A stretch of DNA of 64,000 nt from Anaerotignum sp. MB30-C6 (GCF_030908465.1 NZ_CP133078.1:1922001-1986000); one strand, 5' to 3'. Counted from the first letter of the stretch, positions 1-9,315 are shown. Notes: a model not told the origin generated them from the sequence alone. Made by a program: numbers and translations.

Positions 1-1
1 T

Positions 2-196
2 AAAGCAAAATTAACTGATACAATAAGTCACCTACCCTATGATTTTTCCCAGTGTCACCGTTCTATTCTGGTGAATATGAACCACGTGGAAAAAATTGTG
101 AAAAACGAGCTTTTTCTTTCTAATGGCAACAAATTACCAATTAGTAGTACCTACCTTGATCATGTAAGAAAAACTTTTTTAGACACCATTTTATGA
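2..196 (+). CDS. LytTR-family response regulator, C-terminal fragment
   Basis: The window opens inside this gene. The 64 visible residues end at a TGA and match the C-terminal half of a LytTR DNA-binding domain: a CHRSILVN segment, then a strand with NGNKLPIS and a final helix. LytTR domains of the AgrA/ComE type bind direct repeats upstream of quorum-sensing operons. The stop lies only 12 bases before agrB, so the two genes are probably one operon, as in agr-type systems. The receiver domain, if there is one, lies outside the window, so it cannot be told apart from a one-domain LytTR regulator. Confidence 0.75.
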   Translation, partial: KAKLTDTISHLPYDFSQCHRSILVNMNHVEKIVKNELFLSNGNKLPISSTYLDHVRKTFLDTIL

Positions 197-208
197 GGAG
201 AAAGAGTC

Positions 209-778
209 ATGATAATTAAAATTGCAAAGTCATGGGCAGATTGGCTCGTGGCGAATGGAGCAAGTTCAGACGACTACGAAATTTATGCCTATGGCGCAGA
301 ATGTATGCTAAATGAACTGATTTCCGATATATTGCTAATCGTCACCGCATTGATGTTCCACAAAACCTTTGAAATGATTCTATGGATGTTGTTTTTTACA
401 CCACTGCGTATTCATCTTGGTGGAATGCATGCATCATCTCATTTAAAATGCATACTATCCTCCATTTTACTATCTTATTTATGTATCTTTACATACCTTT
501 TTGTCATGGATTCCCCAACAATAATGGGACTTATTTTAGCATTAAGTATTTTTATCGTATACAAAATTGCTCCCGTAGTACATCCGAATCACCCAGTATC
601 AGAAAGCAGAATGATAAAAATGAGAACAAGGACATTCATAATTATTTTTATTGAAATACTAATTACATGCATTTCATTTATTTATTTTTCAAAAATAGTT
701 TCAGGTATGGCAACGGTATCAATTTTTTCCGTTTGCATTCTTGCTTTGTTCGGAAAATTTCGTTCCTATAATCATTAA
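209..778 (+). CDS. agrB: AgrB-like autoinducer-peptide processing protease
   Basis: A 189-residue polytopic membrane protein with the AgrB signature: RIHLGGMHA at residues 67-75, followed by Cys81. In AgrB, a His and a Cys seven residues apart form the cysteine-protease centre that cuts AgrD and makes the thiolactone; here they are His74 and Cys81. Several hydrophobic segments follow (about 83-105, 107-125, 147-170, 170-183). Length is typical of the family (about 190-210). The ATG follows a GAGGAGAAAG ribosome site. It lies just downstream of a LytTR regulator, but no clear agrD or agrC is visible, so the peptide substrate is unknown. Confidence 0.85.
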   Translation: MIIKIAKSWADWLVANGASSDDYEIYAYGAECMLNELISDILLIVTALMFHKTFEMILWMLFFTPLRIHLGGMHASSHLKCILSSILLSYLCIFTYLFVMDSPTIMGLILALSIFIVYKIAPVVHPNHPVSESRMIKMRTRTFIIIFIEILITCISFIYFSKIVSGMATVSIFSVCILALFGKFRSYNH

Positions 779-793
779 GAATTTAACGCAACA

Positions 794-889
794 ATGCTTA
801 TGTCATATCTTTTCTGCAGCCTAATCAAGCAGCTTCTTCTTGCCACACTGTCTTTTTTGATTTGTCATAGAATGCGAAACCAGTATTAA
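794..889 (+). CDS. Candidate small peptide downstream of agrB (agrD position)
   Basis: A 31-codon frame beginning 15 bases after agrB. The product starts MLMSYLFC, has a hydrophobic amphipathic stretch (LIKQLLLATLSFLIC) and ends in a charged, polar tail (HRMRNQY). Position and general layout recall AgrD-type pheromone precursors, which have an amphipathic N-terminal helix, a Cys in the peptide region and a charged tail. However, I see no convincing ribosome site, and the acidic tail with Pro typical of AgrD is absent. It may be chance. No similarity is claimed. Confidence 0.2.
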   Translation: MLMSYLFCSLIKQLLLATLSFLICHRMRNQY

Positions 890-965
890 AAACTCAATTG
901 GCTTAATTTTAAATGGGTCACGGTTAAACCCGTTTATTAAAGCCATATAATTTTATGGAATATAA

Positions 966-1008
966 AAGGCTAAGTTTCGGTTCATTCGTTGACCTACAAC
1001 TTAGCCTT
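966..1008 (-). terminator. Rho-independent terminator of the chemoreceptor gene
   Basis: A perfect 10-bp inverted repeat (AAGGCTAAGT / ACTTAGCCTT) around a 23-base loop. Read on the minus strand it is followed by TTTTAT, so it suits the minus-strand chemoreceptor that ends at 1192. Its stem and part of its loop (TCGGT..ATT..GTTGACCTA) recur at 11912-11953. The remaining sequence between 890 and 1191 shows no gene. Confidence 0.55.
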
Positions 1009-1191
1009 AATACAATGATATTTTATTCATAGATTATATCATCGACATTTTTTGTATAGACGAGATTTCTCCATTTCCACAAAAAAATCCAGAACTAAAA
1101 CACTTAAACTTCATTTTTCACCTTGTTGCCACAAACTGCCACCTGGATTAGAAGGAGAGATTGAATAGCTACTTGATAAGGCAATACTACT

Positions 1192-2928
1192 CTAACTTTC
1201 CACTTGGAATTTAGAGATTGATGTAAACACCTTATTTACAGATTCTTTAATTAATTGTGTCTCCGCCGTCATCTTTTTTGTATTCTCTGTTGTAGATACA
1301 ATTTTATTCACAATATCGCTAACGCCCGCATTGGCTTGAGAACTTGAATCTGCCAAAGAAGCAACTGCATTACCGATATCCTCCACAGACGCCATTAATT
1401 GTTCCGATGTCGTCCCTAAAGTTGTTACAATATTATTAATCAAGGTAGCATCATTTTTATATTGGTTCCCCGCCTGCAGCATTCCCTCATAATCATTTGC
1501 AACCTGACTTGTAATAAATTCAGTTAACTCTTTTGAACTCCCTCTTAATGAATCTACAGAAGTAACTACCAATTGTGCAACTGATTGGATTTCGTTTACT
1601 GTTTTATCAATCATTTCACTTAATCTTCTTATTTCCTGTGCAACTGCAGCGAAACCCTTTCCTTCCACACCTGCTTTTGCCGCTTCAATTGAGGCATTAA
1701 AAGCTAGCATCTTTGTTTGTGAAGAAATTTTCAAGACAGAAGCCGCCAGATTGGTAATTTCGGTAACCTTTTTAGATTCTTCAATGGCTAAAGATATGTT
1801 TTCGACCACATCTTTCTGTGTGGATTCCATTGTTTTGGTTGATTGCTCTGCTTCTGCACTTATCGTTTCCGCCCTTGTTTCAATTTCGTTAGAAATCGTT
1901 TCGCCATCTTCAGCCTTTTGCAAAACTACTTCAATTGCGCTTTCCATCTCTGTTGACGCCTGTTGCATTTGTCTCGTTTCGTGAAAGGATAATTCGATTT
2001 CTTTTGATAATTTTTGGGTCACAGATGAAACATCCGTCATGTTCTCTTCAATGCTGGCAATACTTAATGCCGCAATTTCAGATTGTAATTTAATTTGTTC
2101 CACTTCATTTCTAACTTCAAAAATAGTTTCTTTAAAGGATGATATAACCATATTTACAATTTGATTTATTGAGCCAATTTCGTCTTTCCCTAAATCTAGT
2201 TTGTCGCCACTTAAATCAAGTTGAGCAATTTTCTTCAATTGTTCATTTAGCTGACGAACCCTTCTTTTGATATCAATAATAATTACAGCGGAAATTAGTA
2301 GCGTACTAACCAATGCGATTATGGAATCTCGGATGATTAAATTCACAATAGTATCTGTCTCATCTGATAACTCTTTTGACTTATCATCAGTATAGGTTCC
2401 AAGCATTGTACAAAGGTCATTCAAATTATCTCTTGCCACTTCAAAAAACTCATTATCTACACTGGGATTATATGCAGCAATAGGTTTTTCAAGGCGTTTC
2501 ACCCACTCGGCCATATTTCCGTCATACATAACAAGTATCATTTCATAGTCGTTACCCGTCTCTTCACCTTTGTAATTAATAAGTTCTTCTCCATATCTAA
2601 AAACAATTGCTTTTGTAGCTTCAACCCGTTCAGTAGCATCTACAATATTTTTCTCCACTAATTTCGTACCTTCTTCAAACTCATCATCATTATTTGCTGC
2701 CTTTTTCAGTAGTTGCCCCGTCAGTGCTTGATACATGTCCTTATCTGCATCTAAAAGCAAAGTTTGTGCTTCGAATAACTCATCATTTAACTCCTGTATG
2801 AATTTTTTATTCTTCCTTAACTCACCGACTGCACTAAAGGTAATATAGCATGATGTTAAAATTGGTACTATTAATAGAACCAGAAGTTTGATCCACAATT
2901 TTATATTCCTAACAAATCGTAATTTCAT
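1192..2928 (-). CDS. Methyl-accepting chemotaxis protein
   Basis: A 578-residue transmembrane chemoreceptor that signals to CheA/CheW. Order: N-terminal membrane segment (about 12-33); an extracellular, mainly helical region of about 160 residues, probably a four-helix-bundle sensor; a second membrane segment (about 200-218); a HAMP linker; then a long coiled-coil signalling domain. The conserved hairpin tip is seen as MLAFNASIEAAKAGVEGKGFAAVAQEIRRL. (written here only to locate it near residues 395-425) The ATG follows AAGGGGAGAAG. It is a single gene with its own terminator at 966-1008. The ligand cannot be predicted. Confidence 0.93.
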   Translation of the reverse strand: MKLRFVRNIKLWIKLLVLLIVPILTSCYITFSAVGELRKNKKFIQELNDELFEAQTLLLDADKDMYQALTGQLLKKAANNDDEFEEGTKLVEKNIVDATERVEATKAIVFRYGEELINYKGEETGNDYEMILVMYDGNMAEWVKRLEKPIAAYNPSVDNEFFEVARDNLNDLCTMLGTYTDDKSKELSDETDTIVNLIIRDSIIALVSTLLISAVIIIDIKRRVRQLNEQLKKIAQLDLSGDKLDLGKDEIGSINQIVNMVISSFKETIFEVRNEVEQIKLQSEIAALSIASIEENMTDVSSVTQKLSKEIELSFHETRQMQQASTEMESAIEVVLQKAEDGETISNEIETRAETISAEAEQSTKTMESTQKDVVENISLAIEESKKVTEITNLAASVLKISSQTKMLAFNASIEAAKAGVEGKGFAAVAQEIRRLSEMIDKTVNEIQSVAQLVVTSVDSLRGSSKELTEFITSQVANDYEGMLQAGNQYKNDATLINNIVTTLGTTSEQLMASVEDIGNAVASLADSSSQANAGVSDIVNKIVSTTENTKKMTAETQLIKESVNKVFTSISKFQVES

Positions 2929-3720
2929 TTTCTTCTCCCCTTGTAAATTCTACGTGAAGTATTCTTGGATGTAATTGAATTGTATAAAACTAGCAAAAAA
3001 AGCATTCGTTCATACAATTACTCATAGATTAAGCTAATACATCTGCTTCAGTTTGTTTCGTATTATTTGCATGTCAGTTCTAACCGAACTTTTTTTGTTG
3101 ATTCAGTATTCATTACCTTTAAGACCTCCAAAAATTGAAACACAATTATCTGTACCACAATCTTATGGGCGGCACATAGATTCTAAAAGTCGTAAACGAC
3201 TGATACTGCGTCATCCTTACCACCACCATTCTTTAACCTCCGCCGGAGTAACAGACTTTTCCCATCCCCAAATCACAAAAAGCGTTTGCACTTTACCCCC
3301 TCGTCGGCGATTTTTACCCTTTCATGCCGTGATTGCATCACACTGAAAGATAGGGCATTTTCTCTGACAGACTTATCCCTGCGTACAACCCCATCAACAC
3401 GGAATGTGCTTTCTATTAAAATCAGTGCATTGGCTTGTAACACTGCAACAAGGCTAACCTAACCCATTTAAGGCTTTAATCGGAAATGGACACTATGTAG
3501 AGACATAAGAAAGTGGGCTAGTCTGCCTTCTTACGTCACCGCCCATTTTCTACGCCATTCTACATATTATTACATCGTTCTACATGCTATATATTATACT
3601 TACCCCACAAAAAATTACAATATATCCCTGTATTTTCTAACCAAATCACCCACCAATTTCCCCCTCAATTGTCTTTTGGGATAGTCAGTCATGGCTGTAT
3701 CCATTCTTCCCCATATAAAA

Positions 3721-3758
3721 AGCCTTCCACAAGTTCATAGTTGAACCTATAGAAGGCT
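3721..3758 (-). terminator. Rho-independent terminator without an assigned gene
   Basis: Stem AGCCTTC / GAAGGCT with an inner GTTCA / TGAAC pairing. On the minus strand it is followed by TTTTTATAT. No gene ends just upstream of it on that strand; the nearest, the GntP permease, ends at 4306 and has its own hairpin at 4216-4256. It may mark a small untranslated transcript or the end of a lost gene. Confidence 0.45.
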
Positions 3759-4215
3759 GGCTGCATAGATGTATCTCTTCCATACGATTAGTTTATACTG
3801 CCCTCGTTTTCTCAATACCCCGTGAAGATGCTTCACCTTTCCCTACTTGAACCAGAATTACACAAAGGATAATTTGATGATTTTAATTCTCAGGAGCTTT
3901 TACCTCTTTCTTTTAGTTCATGTATCTATAACAAACTTTTTAAAGAGACTTTGTAAACTCAATCAAACGCAACATTCACAAGCTTTATTCATCCATACTA
4001 TCTATAGTAATTTTATTAAAAAATTACTGCAAATCAAGGATGCTTTACGCACCTTGAGAATTTCCTAACCTAAATTACACTATTATTTAATTTTTCATTT
4101 ACTTCTATGACTGTTTTCTTTAAATCTTTTAATAAATCTCTTTTAAAATAAGGATAAAGACGTGAGAATCATTCGCTCATGTCTTCTTTTTCGTGCTACG
4201 ACCCCATATTATCAA

Positions 4216-4256
4216 CAGTAGCCCCTCTAAGTCACTATGACTTAGAGGGGCTACTG
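4216..4256 (-). terminator. 19-bp perfect hairpin after the GntP permease
   Basis: Arms 4216-4234 and 4238-4256 are exact reverse complements (19 bp, starting CAGTAGCCCC), with a 3-base loop. It sits 50 bases beyond the stop of the permease gene, the last gene of the sigma-54 operon. There is no U-run, so it may act as a 3'-end stabiliser or processing site rather than a classic intrinsic terminator. Confidence 0.5.
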
Positions 4257-4305
4257 CCTAAATTTGAGGTTTAACTCCCCTGTTTTCTGTTACCATGAAT
4301 TTTCA

Positions 4306-5697
4306 TTAAACAACACCTAGTGTTCCTAAAGCAATTACTACAATCGTTGCAATTAAAGGAATTGCCACTGTTACCATACCAATGTGAACATAGCTTTCTT
4401 TATGCGTCATACCTGTAATACCAAGAAGTGTAATTACAGCGCCGTTATGAGGCAAACTGTCTAAACCTCCACAACCAACTGCGGCAACTCTATGAAGAAC
4501 CTGTATATCAATTCCCTTGGCAATCGCCTGATCCATGAAAGTCTGACCAAATGCTTCAAGCGCAATACTTACGCCACCGGAGGCAGAACCCGTAATACCA
4601 GCAAGAACGGAGCTGGAAATTGCTGTAGTAATTAGTGGATTGGATGAGATACCCATTAATGCCCCACCAACGATACCAAAAGCCGCAAGTGTCTTTATAA
4701 CATTACCGTAACCTACCTCAGATGCTGTGTTCATGATGGCAAGAAGTGAACCTTGAACACCATCTTTCAGCGTACACATAATACCATTTTTAAATCTTTT
4801 TACGTTTAATGAAATCGCAACTAGAATTGCTACAACCAAAGATAAAATTAAACTCCAGTTACCTAGTACAGCTGCAGTAGTTGTATTAAACTGTTCTTCT
4901 AAATAAGCAAACTCCATTCCTGGGAAAATAGCCTTTGAAAGAACCAAGTTTCCAATTAATACAATTAAAATAGGAATTATTGCCATACCAAATGAAGGTG
5001 CTTCACTTAAATCTACAATGTTTAAGTTTTCATTAGGATGAATACCATATCCTTCGCCGGCTTTTTTTGCCTTTGCGGCTCTTGTAACAATCCAAAGAGT
5101 GCCACCAAAAAACATGATAATTGATGCTATGATACCTAAAACAGGTGCAGCAAAAAGGTCAGTACCTAAATACTTCATGGGGATAGCATTCTGAATCTGT
5201 GGTGATCCTGGAAGGCCTGTCATGGAGAAAGTAAATGTACCCATGGCAATTGCACCTGGTAACAATCTCTTTGGAATATCTGCCTCTCTAAATAAAGCGG
5301 CACCAATTGGATAAAGAGCAAATGCGGCAACGAACATGGAAACACCGCCATATGTAATAAGGCCACCAGCAATTACAATTGCCCAGATTTCTTTGCCTTT
5401 TCCAACTTTATTAGCAATAAACATAGCAATAGAGTTGGCTGTTCCTGTATCATCCATTACTTTACCGAATAAAGCGCCCAATAAGAATACTGGATAGTAG
5501 TTCTTAATATAATTCGCAGCGCTAGACATAAATGTTTCTGTGTATGTAGCCAAAAGATGGGCCTGTCCACCTTCGAAAAGTACGAAAGAGGTAGCAAGTA
5601 AAGCTAAAATTGGTGCCAAAAGAATAACTGACCAACCTCTATATGCGAGGTAAATCAAAAGGCACAATGATAATAAAATACCGATTAATCCTAACAT
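4306..5697 (-). CDS. GntP-family permease
   Basis: A 463-residue membrane protein with 11-13 hydrophobic segments and the glycine-rich loops of the gluconate/H+ symporter (GntP) family, for example GKVMDDTG near residue 80, GVSMFVAAFALYPIG near 118-132 and LPHNGAVITLLG near the C-terminus. Known members import gluconate, fructuronate or short hydroxy acids. Because it closes an operon with two crotonases and a CoA-transferase, a short-chain hydroxy or unsaturated acid such as 3-hydroxybutyrate or crotonate is a more likely substrate than gluconate; that is inference. The ATG follows AGGAGGAAAAA. A 265-bp gap holding a 13-bp hairpin separates it from the upstream crotonase. Confidence 0.9.
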   Translation of the reverse strand: MLGLIGILLSLCLLIYLAYRGWSVILLAPILALLATSFVLFEGGQAHLLATYTETFMSSAANYIKNYYPVFLLGALFGKVMDDTGTANSIAMFIANKVGKGKEIWAIVIAGGLITYGGVSMFVAAFALYPIGAALFREADIPKRLLPGAIAMGTFTFSMTGLPGSPQIQNAIPMKYLGTDLFAAPVLGIIASIIMFFGGTLWIVTRAAKAKKAGEGYGIHPNENLNIVDLSEAPSFGMAIIPILIVLIGNLVLSKAIFPGMEFAYLEEQFNTTTAAVLGNWSLILSLVVAILVAISLNVKRFKNGIMCTLKDGVQGSLLAIMNTASEVGYGNVIKTLAAFGIVGGALMGISSNPLITTAISSSVLAGITGSASGGVSIALEAFGQTFMDQAIAKGIDIQVLHRVAAVGCGGLDSLPHNGAVITLLGITGMTHKESYVHIGMVTVAIPLIATIVVIALGTLGVV

Positions 5698-5797
5698 TTT
5701 TTCCTCCTAATGATTAAAAAGATTATTATTTAGTATAAAAATAGAAAAATAACAAAGAGTCTCTTCTTATTCGTAGATCTCCTTTTCAGTGAATAAG

Positions 5798-5850
5798 TAA
5801 TATTGCCTCGTTGCCCTTCACTAAAATAGATTTACAGCGAGGCAATATTA
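5798..5850 (-). terminator. Intergenic hairpin between crotonase and permease genes
   Basis: A 13-bp perfect inverted repeat (TAATATTGCCTCG / CGAGGCAATATTA) around a 27-base loop. It has no U-run. It may attenuate or stabilise the message between the enzyme genes and the permease gene. Confidence 0.4.
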
Positions 5851-5962
5851 AAATACTACAGCCGCCTTATGCAACGTGTTTTGATAAGGGAACTCCAATC
5901 TTTTACACCAAAGCCCATGATTTTAGCATTTCAGTATTAAAGAGGGTAGATACACAAGTTGA

Positions 5963-6763
5963 TTATTTACCTATAAATTGAGCAGGTCTTTTTTCAAGGA
6001 AAGCAGCTACACCTTCCACCTTATCTGCTGTTGAAAAAAGAAGTCCAGTTACATCTCTTTCAAGCTCGAGTGCGTTGTCCATATCCATTTCTTTTCCTCT
6101 GTTGATCGCAACTTTACACATAGCAATTGCCTTAGGTGCTTTTGTAAGAATTGTCGCCATCATTTCTTTTGCGGAAGAAAGAAGCTCTTCTGGCGCAACC
6201 ACTTTATTAACAAGGCCAATTGAAAGTGCCTCTTCTGCCTTAATCTGTCTTGCTGTGAAAATAAGTTCTTTCGCAATACCATAATCCACAAGTCTTGTTA
6301 ATCTCTGTGTTCCGCCGAAGCATGGCATAATTCCAAGGTTCACTTCTGGCTGACCGAAAACTGCTTTTGTGCTAGCAATTCTAATGTCACAAGCCATGGC
6401 AACTTCATTACCACCACCAAGGGCATATCCATTTACGGCAGCAATAACTGGCTTTTCAAGTTTTTCAATTGAGCTACAACACATCTGTCCCAGTTCTGAA
6501 CAATCCCGTCCTCCCATGGCATCAAGAGAAACAAACTGGGTAATGTCTGCGCCTGCAATAAAGCCCTTGCCCTCGGCTGTGATAATAACACCGTTGATGG
6601 AATCATCTTCGCCAATGCAGCTCATAATTTTAATGATTTCCTCCATTGTTTCAGCATTCAAAGCGTTTAGTGCCTTTGGTCTATTCATTGTTAAAATGGC
6701 AACATTGCCCTCAATTTCAATAATAATGTTGTGAATGGTTTCTTTCAGTTCTACTAATTTCAT
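5963..6763 (-). CDS. Enoyl-CoA hydratase (crotonase family)
   Basis: A 266-residue cytosolic crotonase-fold enzyme that should hydrate short 2-enoyl-CoA esters such as crotonyl-CoA. Both catalytic glutamates of true hydratases are present: Glu120 in ALGGGNE and Glu140 in FGQPE. The oxyanion-hole motif GFIAGADI lies at 68-74 and GTQRL at 151-155. Length is normal. The start follows AAAAGGAGAAAG. It is 38 bp downstream of the CoA-transferase, in the same operon. It is a paralogue of the enzyme at 8426-9220, so one copy may prefer a different acyl chain or act as an isomerase. Confidence 0.92.
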   Translation of the reverse strand: MKLVELKETIHNIIIEIEGNVAILTMNRPKALNALNAETMEEIIKIMSCIGEDDSINGVIITAEGKGFIAGADITQFVSLDAMGGRDCSELGQMCCSSIEKLEKPVIAAVNGYALGGGNEVAMACDIRIASTKAVFGQPEVNLGIMPCFGGTQRLTRLVDYGIAKELIFTARQIKAEEALSIGLVNKVVAPEELLSSAKEMMATILTKAPKAIAMCKVAINRGKEMDMDNALELERDVTGLLFSTADKVEGVAAFLEKRPAQFIGK

Positions 6764-6800
6764 GAAATCTTTCTCCTTTTGTTAAACTTAAAAAGTCAAA

Positions 6801-8357
6801 TCATTGGTTTCCAAGGCCCATTGGTTCATCCGAGAAAATTCTCTCATCCATGAGCTTTACCTCACCCTCTATTTTGGGAACAAAGCCCATAAGGTCGATA
6901 ATTTGTGTTTGAATATCAATTCCAGGTGCAACCTCAGTCAGGTATAACCCATCTTTTCTAAGTTCAAAAACAGCTCTTTCTGTTATGTACATAACAGGCT
7001 GATTTGTTTTGTTTGCATACTGCCCACTAAAAGTGATATGTTCCACAGCCTCAACAAATTTTCTTTGAGAACCTTCTTTTGTAATGGTCATTTTACAATC
7101 TTCTACTGAGGTTTTCAGGCCGCCCGCTGTAAATGTTCCACAGAAGAACACTTTTTTCGCATTCTGCGTAATATTAATAAAACCACCACAGCCTGCAATT
7201 CTTGGACCAAATTTACTTACGTTAACGTTTCCATGGCAGTCTGCCTGGGCAAGGCCAAGGAAAGCAAGGTCAACGCCGCCACCATCGTAAAAATCAAATT
7301 GATACGGCTGATCCAGAATGCAATCAGCATTCACGCTGCCACCGAAACGAGTACCACCTTGAGGAATACCGCCAACAGGGCCAACCTCAACGGTAAGTGT
7401 CATAAAGTCGCCTATGCCTTCTTCATTTGCAACAGAGGAAACATATTCAGGTACACCAATCCCTAAATTCACTACAGTATCTTTTCTCAGTTCCATTGCA
7501 GCACGTCTACCGATTATTTTTTTTGCATCCAATTTTAATATTTCAATGCTGTCCGTAGGAACTCGAATTTGCCCAGAAAGACTTGGGTCATATGCATGGT
7601 TCAGGCACTGCTGATGCTCCTCTTCCTTCGAAACAACAATCCCATCCACATAAATGCCAGGAATCTTCACAAGCTTTGGATCCAACGTTCCTCCTCGAAC
7701 CACAGACTCTACTTGAACAATGACCCTACCGCCACTGTTTTTTGTAGCCTGAGCCAAAGAAGTAACTTCAAAGGGTGCCACCTCTTTTTCTAAGGTGATA
7801 TTTCCGTACTCATCTGCATATGTAGCACGAATAAAACAAATATTTATGGGAAAAGCCTTATAAAAAAGCTGTTCTTTGCCGCCAATTTCAATCAACTCTA
7901 CCATGTCCTCGGTGGTGACATCATTCAACTTACCACCTTGGTTTCTAGGATCAACAAAAGTATTTAATCCTACATGGGTTATTGTCCCTAACTTATGTGC
8001 CGCAATATCTCGGTAAAGCTGACAGAGGGTACCTTGAGGAAAGTTGTACGCCTCGATTTTATTTTCCATAGCCAATTGTCCAAGCTTTGGCGCTAAATTC
8101 CAGTGGCCGGCAATCACTCTTTTTGTCATGCCCTCGTGGGCAAAGTGGTCTGCTCCACTGCCATCCCGATTACCCAAACCTGCTGCATAAAAAAGTGTCA
8201 AATCCTTGGGATAACCTGTTTCTAAAAACCTTTTTTCAATGGCAATGTTTAATGTTTCTGGCAAACCACAAGATACAAACCCGCTCACACTGATGGTGTC
8301 ATGATTCTGTACCAACGAAGCCGCCTCTTCTGCACTATAAATTCTAACCTTCTTCAT
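6801..8357 (-). CDS. Acyl-CoA:carboxylate CoA-transferase (fused subunits, Pct/YdiF type)
   Basis: A 518-residue class I CoA-transferase with the alpha and beta halves in one chain. It moves CoA between acyl-CoA and acetate, propionate, butyrate or related acids through a glutamyl-CoA intermediate. The active-site Glu is seen at residue 324 in LTVEVGPVGG, the same number as the known nucleophile of Clostridium propionicum propionate CoA-transferase. Other family segments are HFAHEG (71-76), GHWNLAP (84-90), PRIAGCGGFINITQ and FCGTFTAGG. It lies between two crotonases, which suggests activation of an imported acid to its CoA ester. The exact acid is not set by the sequence. The start follows TCGAGGTATATAA. 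Confidence 0.93.
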   Translation of the reverse strand: MKKVRIYSAEEAASLVQNHDTISVSGFVSCGLPETLNIAIEKRFLETGYPKDLTLFYAAGLGNRDGSGADHFAHEGMTKRVIAGHWNLAPKLGQLAMENKIEAYNFPQGTLCQLYRDIAAHKLGTITHVGLNTFVDPRNQGGKLNDVTTEDMVELIEIGGKEQLFYKAFPINICFIRATYADEYGNITLEKEVAPFEVTSLAQATKNSGGRVIVQVESVVRGGTLDPKLVKIPGIYVDGIVVSKEEEHQQCLNHAYDPSLSGQIRVPTDSIEILKLDAKKIIGRRAAMELRKDTVVNLGIGVPEYVSSVANEEGIGDFMTLTVEVGPVGGIPQGGTRFGGSVNADCILDQPYQFDFYDGGGVDLAFLGLAQADCHGNVNVSKFGPRIAGCGGFINITQNAKKVFFCGTFTAGGLKTSVEDCKMTITKEGSQRKFVEAVEHITFSGQYANKTNQPVMYITERAVFELRKDGLYLTEVAPGIDIQTQIIDLMGFVPKIEGEVKLMDERIFSDEPMGLGNQ

Positions 8358-8425
8358 TTATATACCTCGATTCATTTCTCTTTTGAGCTCTTTACCCTAA
8401 AACTATACGAAGCCAAATATTATGT

Positions 8426-9220
8426 TTATCTAAATGCAGGTTTTTCTTTGTTTAAGAATGCGTCCATACCAATCTCTTTATCTTCTGTAGCAAAGCAAAG
8501 TCCAACCAAGCCTTTTTCAAATTCCAACGCATTGGTAAGATCTAAGTCTCCACCTTTGTTGATTGCAAGCTTTGCATACTTAATTGCCACAGGAGAAACT
8601 TTGAAGATATCCGCCATCATAGCTTTGGCCTCTGCCAACAAGTCCTCATGGGCAACAACTTTATTTACCAAACCATATCTCAAAGCCTCTTCTGCTGAAA
8701 CGAACTTGCCCGAGTAAATCATCTGTTTTGCAAAACCAGGGCCAATCAGTCTAGGTAATCTCTGGGTACCACCAAAGCATGGAATGATACCAAGGGTTAC
8801 TTCTGGCTGACCAAACTGTGCTTTTTCCGAAGCAATTCTAATATCACAGCTTAAAGAAAGCTCGCATCCACCGCCCAGAGCATAACCATTCACCGCTGCA
8901 ATAACTGGCTTTTCAATATCCTCGATTTTATCAAAAGTTGATTGTGCATATCCTGCATAATCCCTACCGTCCTCACTTTTATATGGCTTCATCTGCACAA
9001 TGTCAGCACCAGCTACAAATGCCTTGCCTTCCCCAGTCAGTATGATACCATATACTTCATCTTCCTTTGCCGCAAAATCAAATATTGCATGAAGTTCATC
9101 TAATGTTTGACTATTTAGCGCATTCATAGCCTTTGGTCGATTCATGGTAACAATTAAAATGTTGTTTTCCACTTCGATTTTAATACACTCTAGTTTCGCT
9201 GAAAGCTCTTGTAAACCCAT
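8426..9220 (-). CDS. Enoyl-CoA hydratase (crotonase family), operon leader gene
   Basis: A 264-residue crotonase. I place the start at the ATG of MGLQEL because it is preceded by AAAGGAGGAATTAATT; an ATG eight codons upstream would overlap the ribosome site itself. Glu120 (ALGGGCE) and Glu140 (FGQPE) match the two catalytic residues of crotonyl-CoA hydratases, and KAFVAGADI fits the oxyanion loop. It is the first gene behind the sigma-54-type promoter at 9316-9331. It shares strong similarity with the second crotonase of the operon, suggesting duplication within the cluster. Confidence 0.93.
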   Translation of the reverse strand: MGLQELSAKLECIKIEVENNILIVTMNRPKAMNALNSQTLDELHAIFDFAAKEDEVYGIILTGEGKAFVAGADIVQMKPYKSEDGRDYAGYAQSTFDKIEDIEKPVIAAVNGYALGGGCELSLSCDIRIASEKAQFGQPEVTLGIIPCFGGTQRLPRLIGPGFAKQMIYSGKFVSAEEALRYGLVNKVVAHEDLLAEAKAMMADIFKVSPVAIKYAKLAINKGGDLDLTNALEFEKGLVGLCFATEDKEIGMDAFLNKEKPAFR

Positions 9221-9315
9221 AATTAATTCCTCCTTTAATTTCAATGGATTTTAGTTAATTTGTACAATTTTTTAAAACAAATTTTGTATTTTTTTATGTG
9301 CACCTCTTAAATGGG

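Larger units (their letters stand above)
2929..4305. other. Gene-poor 1.4-kb interval, partly decayed
   Basis: No convincing protein gene is visible. A 56-codon minus-strand frame (GTG at 3443, stop at 3273; product begins MLQANALILIEST) is open but has no ribosome site I trust. A 97-codon plus-strand frame at 3053-3346 is Pro/His/Ser-rich and looks like chance. Around 3495-3550 two overlapping inverted repeats compete (GACATAAGAA with TTCTTACGTC, and AGAAAGTGGGC with GCCCATTTTCT). At 3549-3590 the motif CTACGCCATTCTACAT is partly repeated; a related string recurs at 33222-33240. This composition resembles a remnant of a mobile element, but I cannot name it. Confidence 0.35.

Noticed and set aside
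3053-3346. 97-codon plus-strand frame
   Set aside because: Low-complexity composition, no ribosome site and no recognisable motif; described only as part of the interval.
3451-3468. Possible third DtxR-like box (TTAGGTTAGCC on the minus strand)
   Set aside because: Only the left half matches; the right half breaks down and no gene follows.
3847-4068. 73-codon plus-strand frame
   Set aside because: Starts without a ribosome site in AT-rich DNA and lacks any motif.
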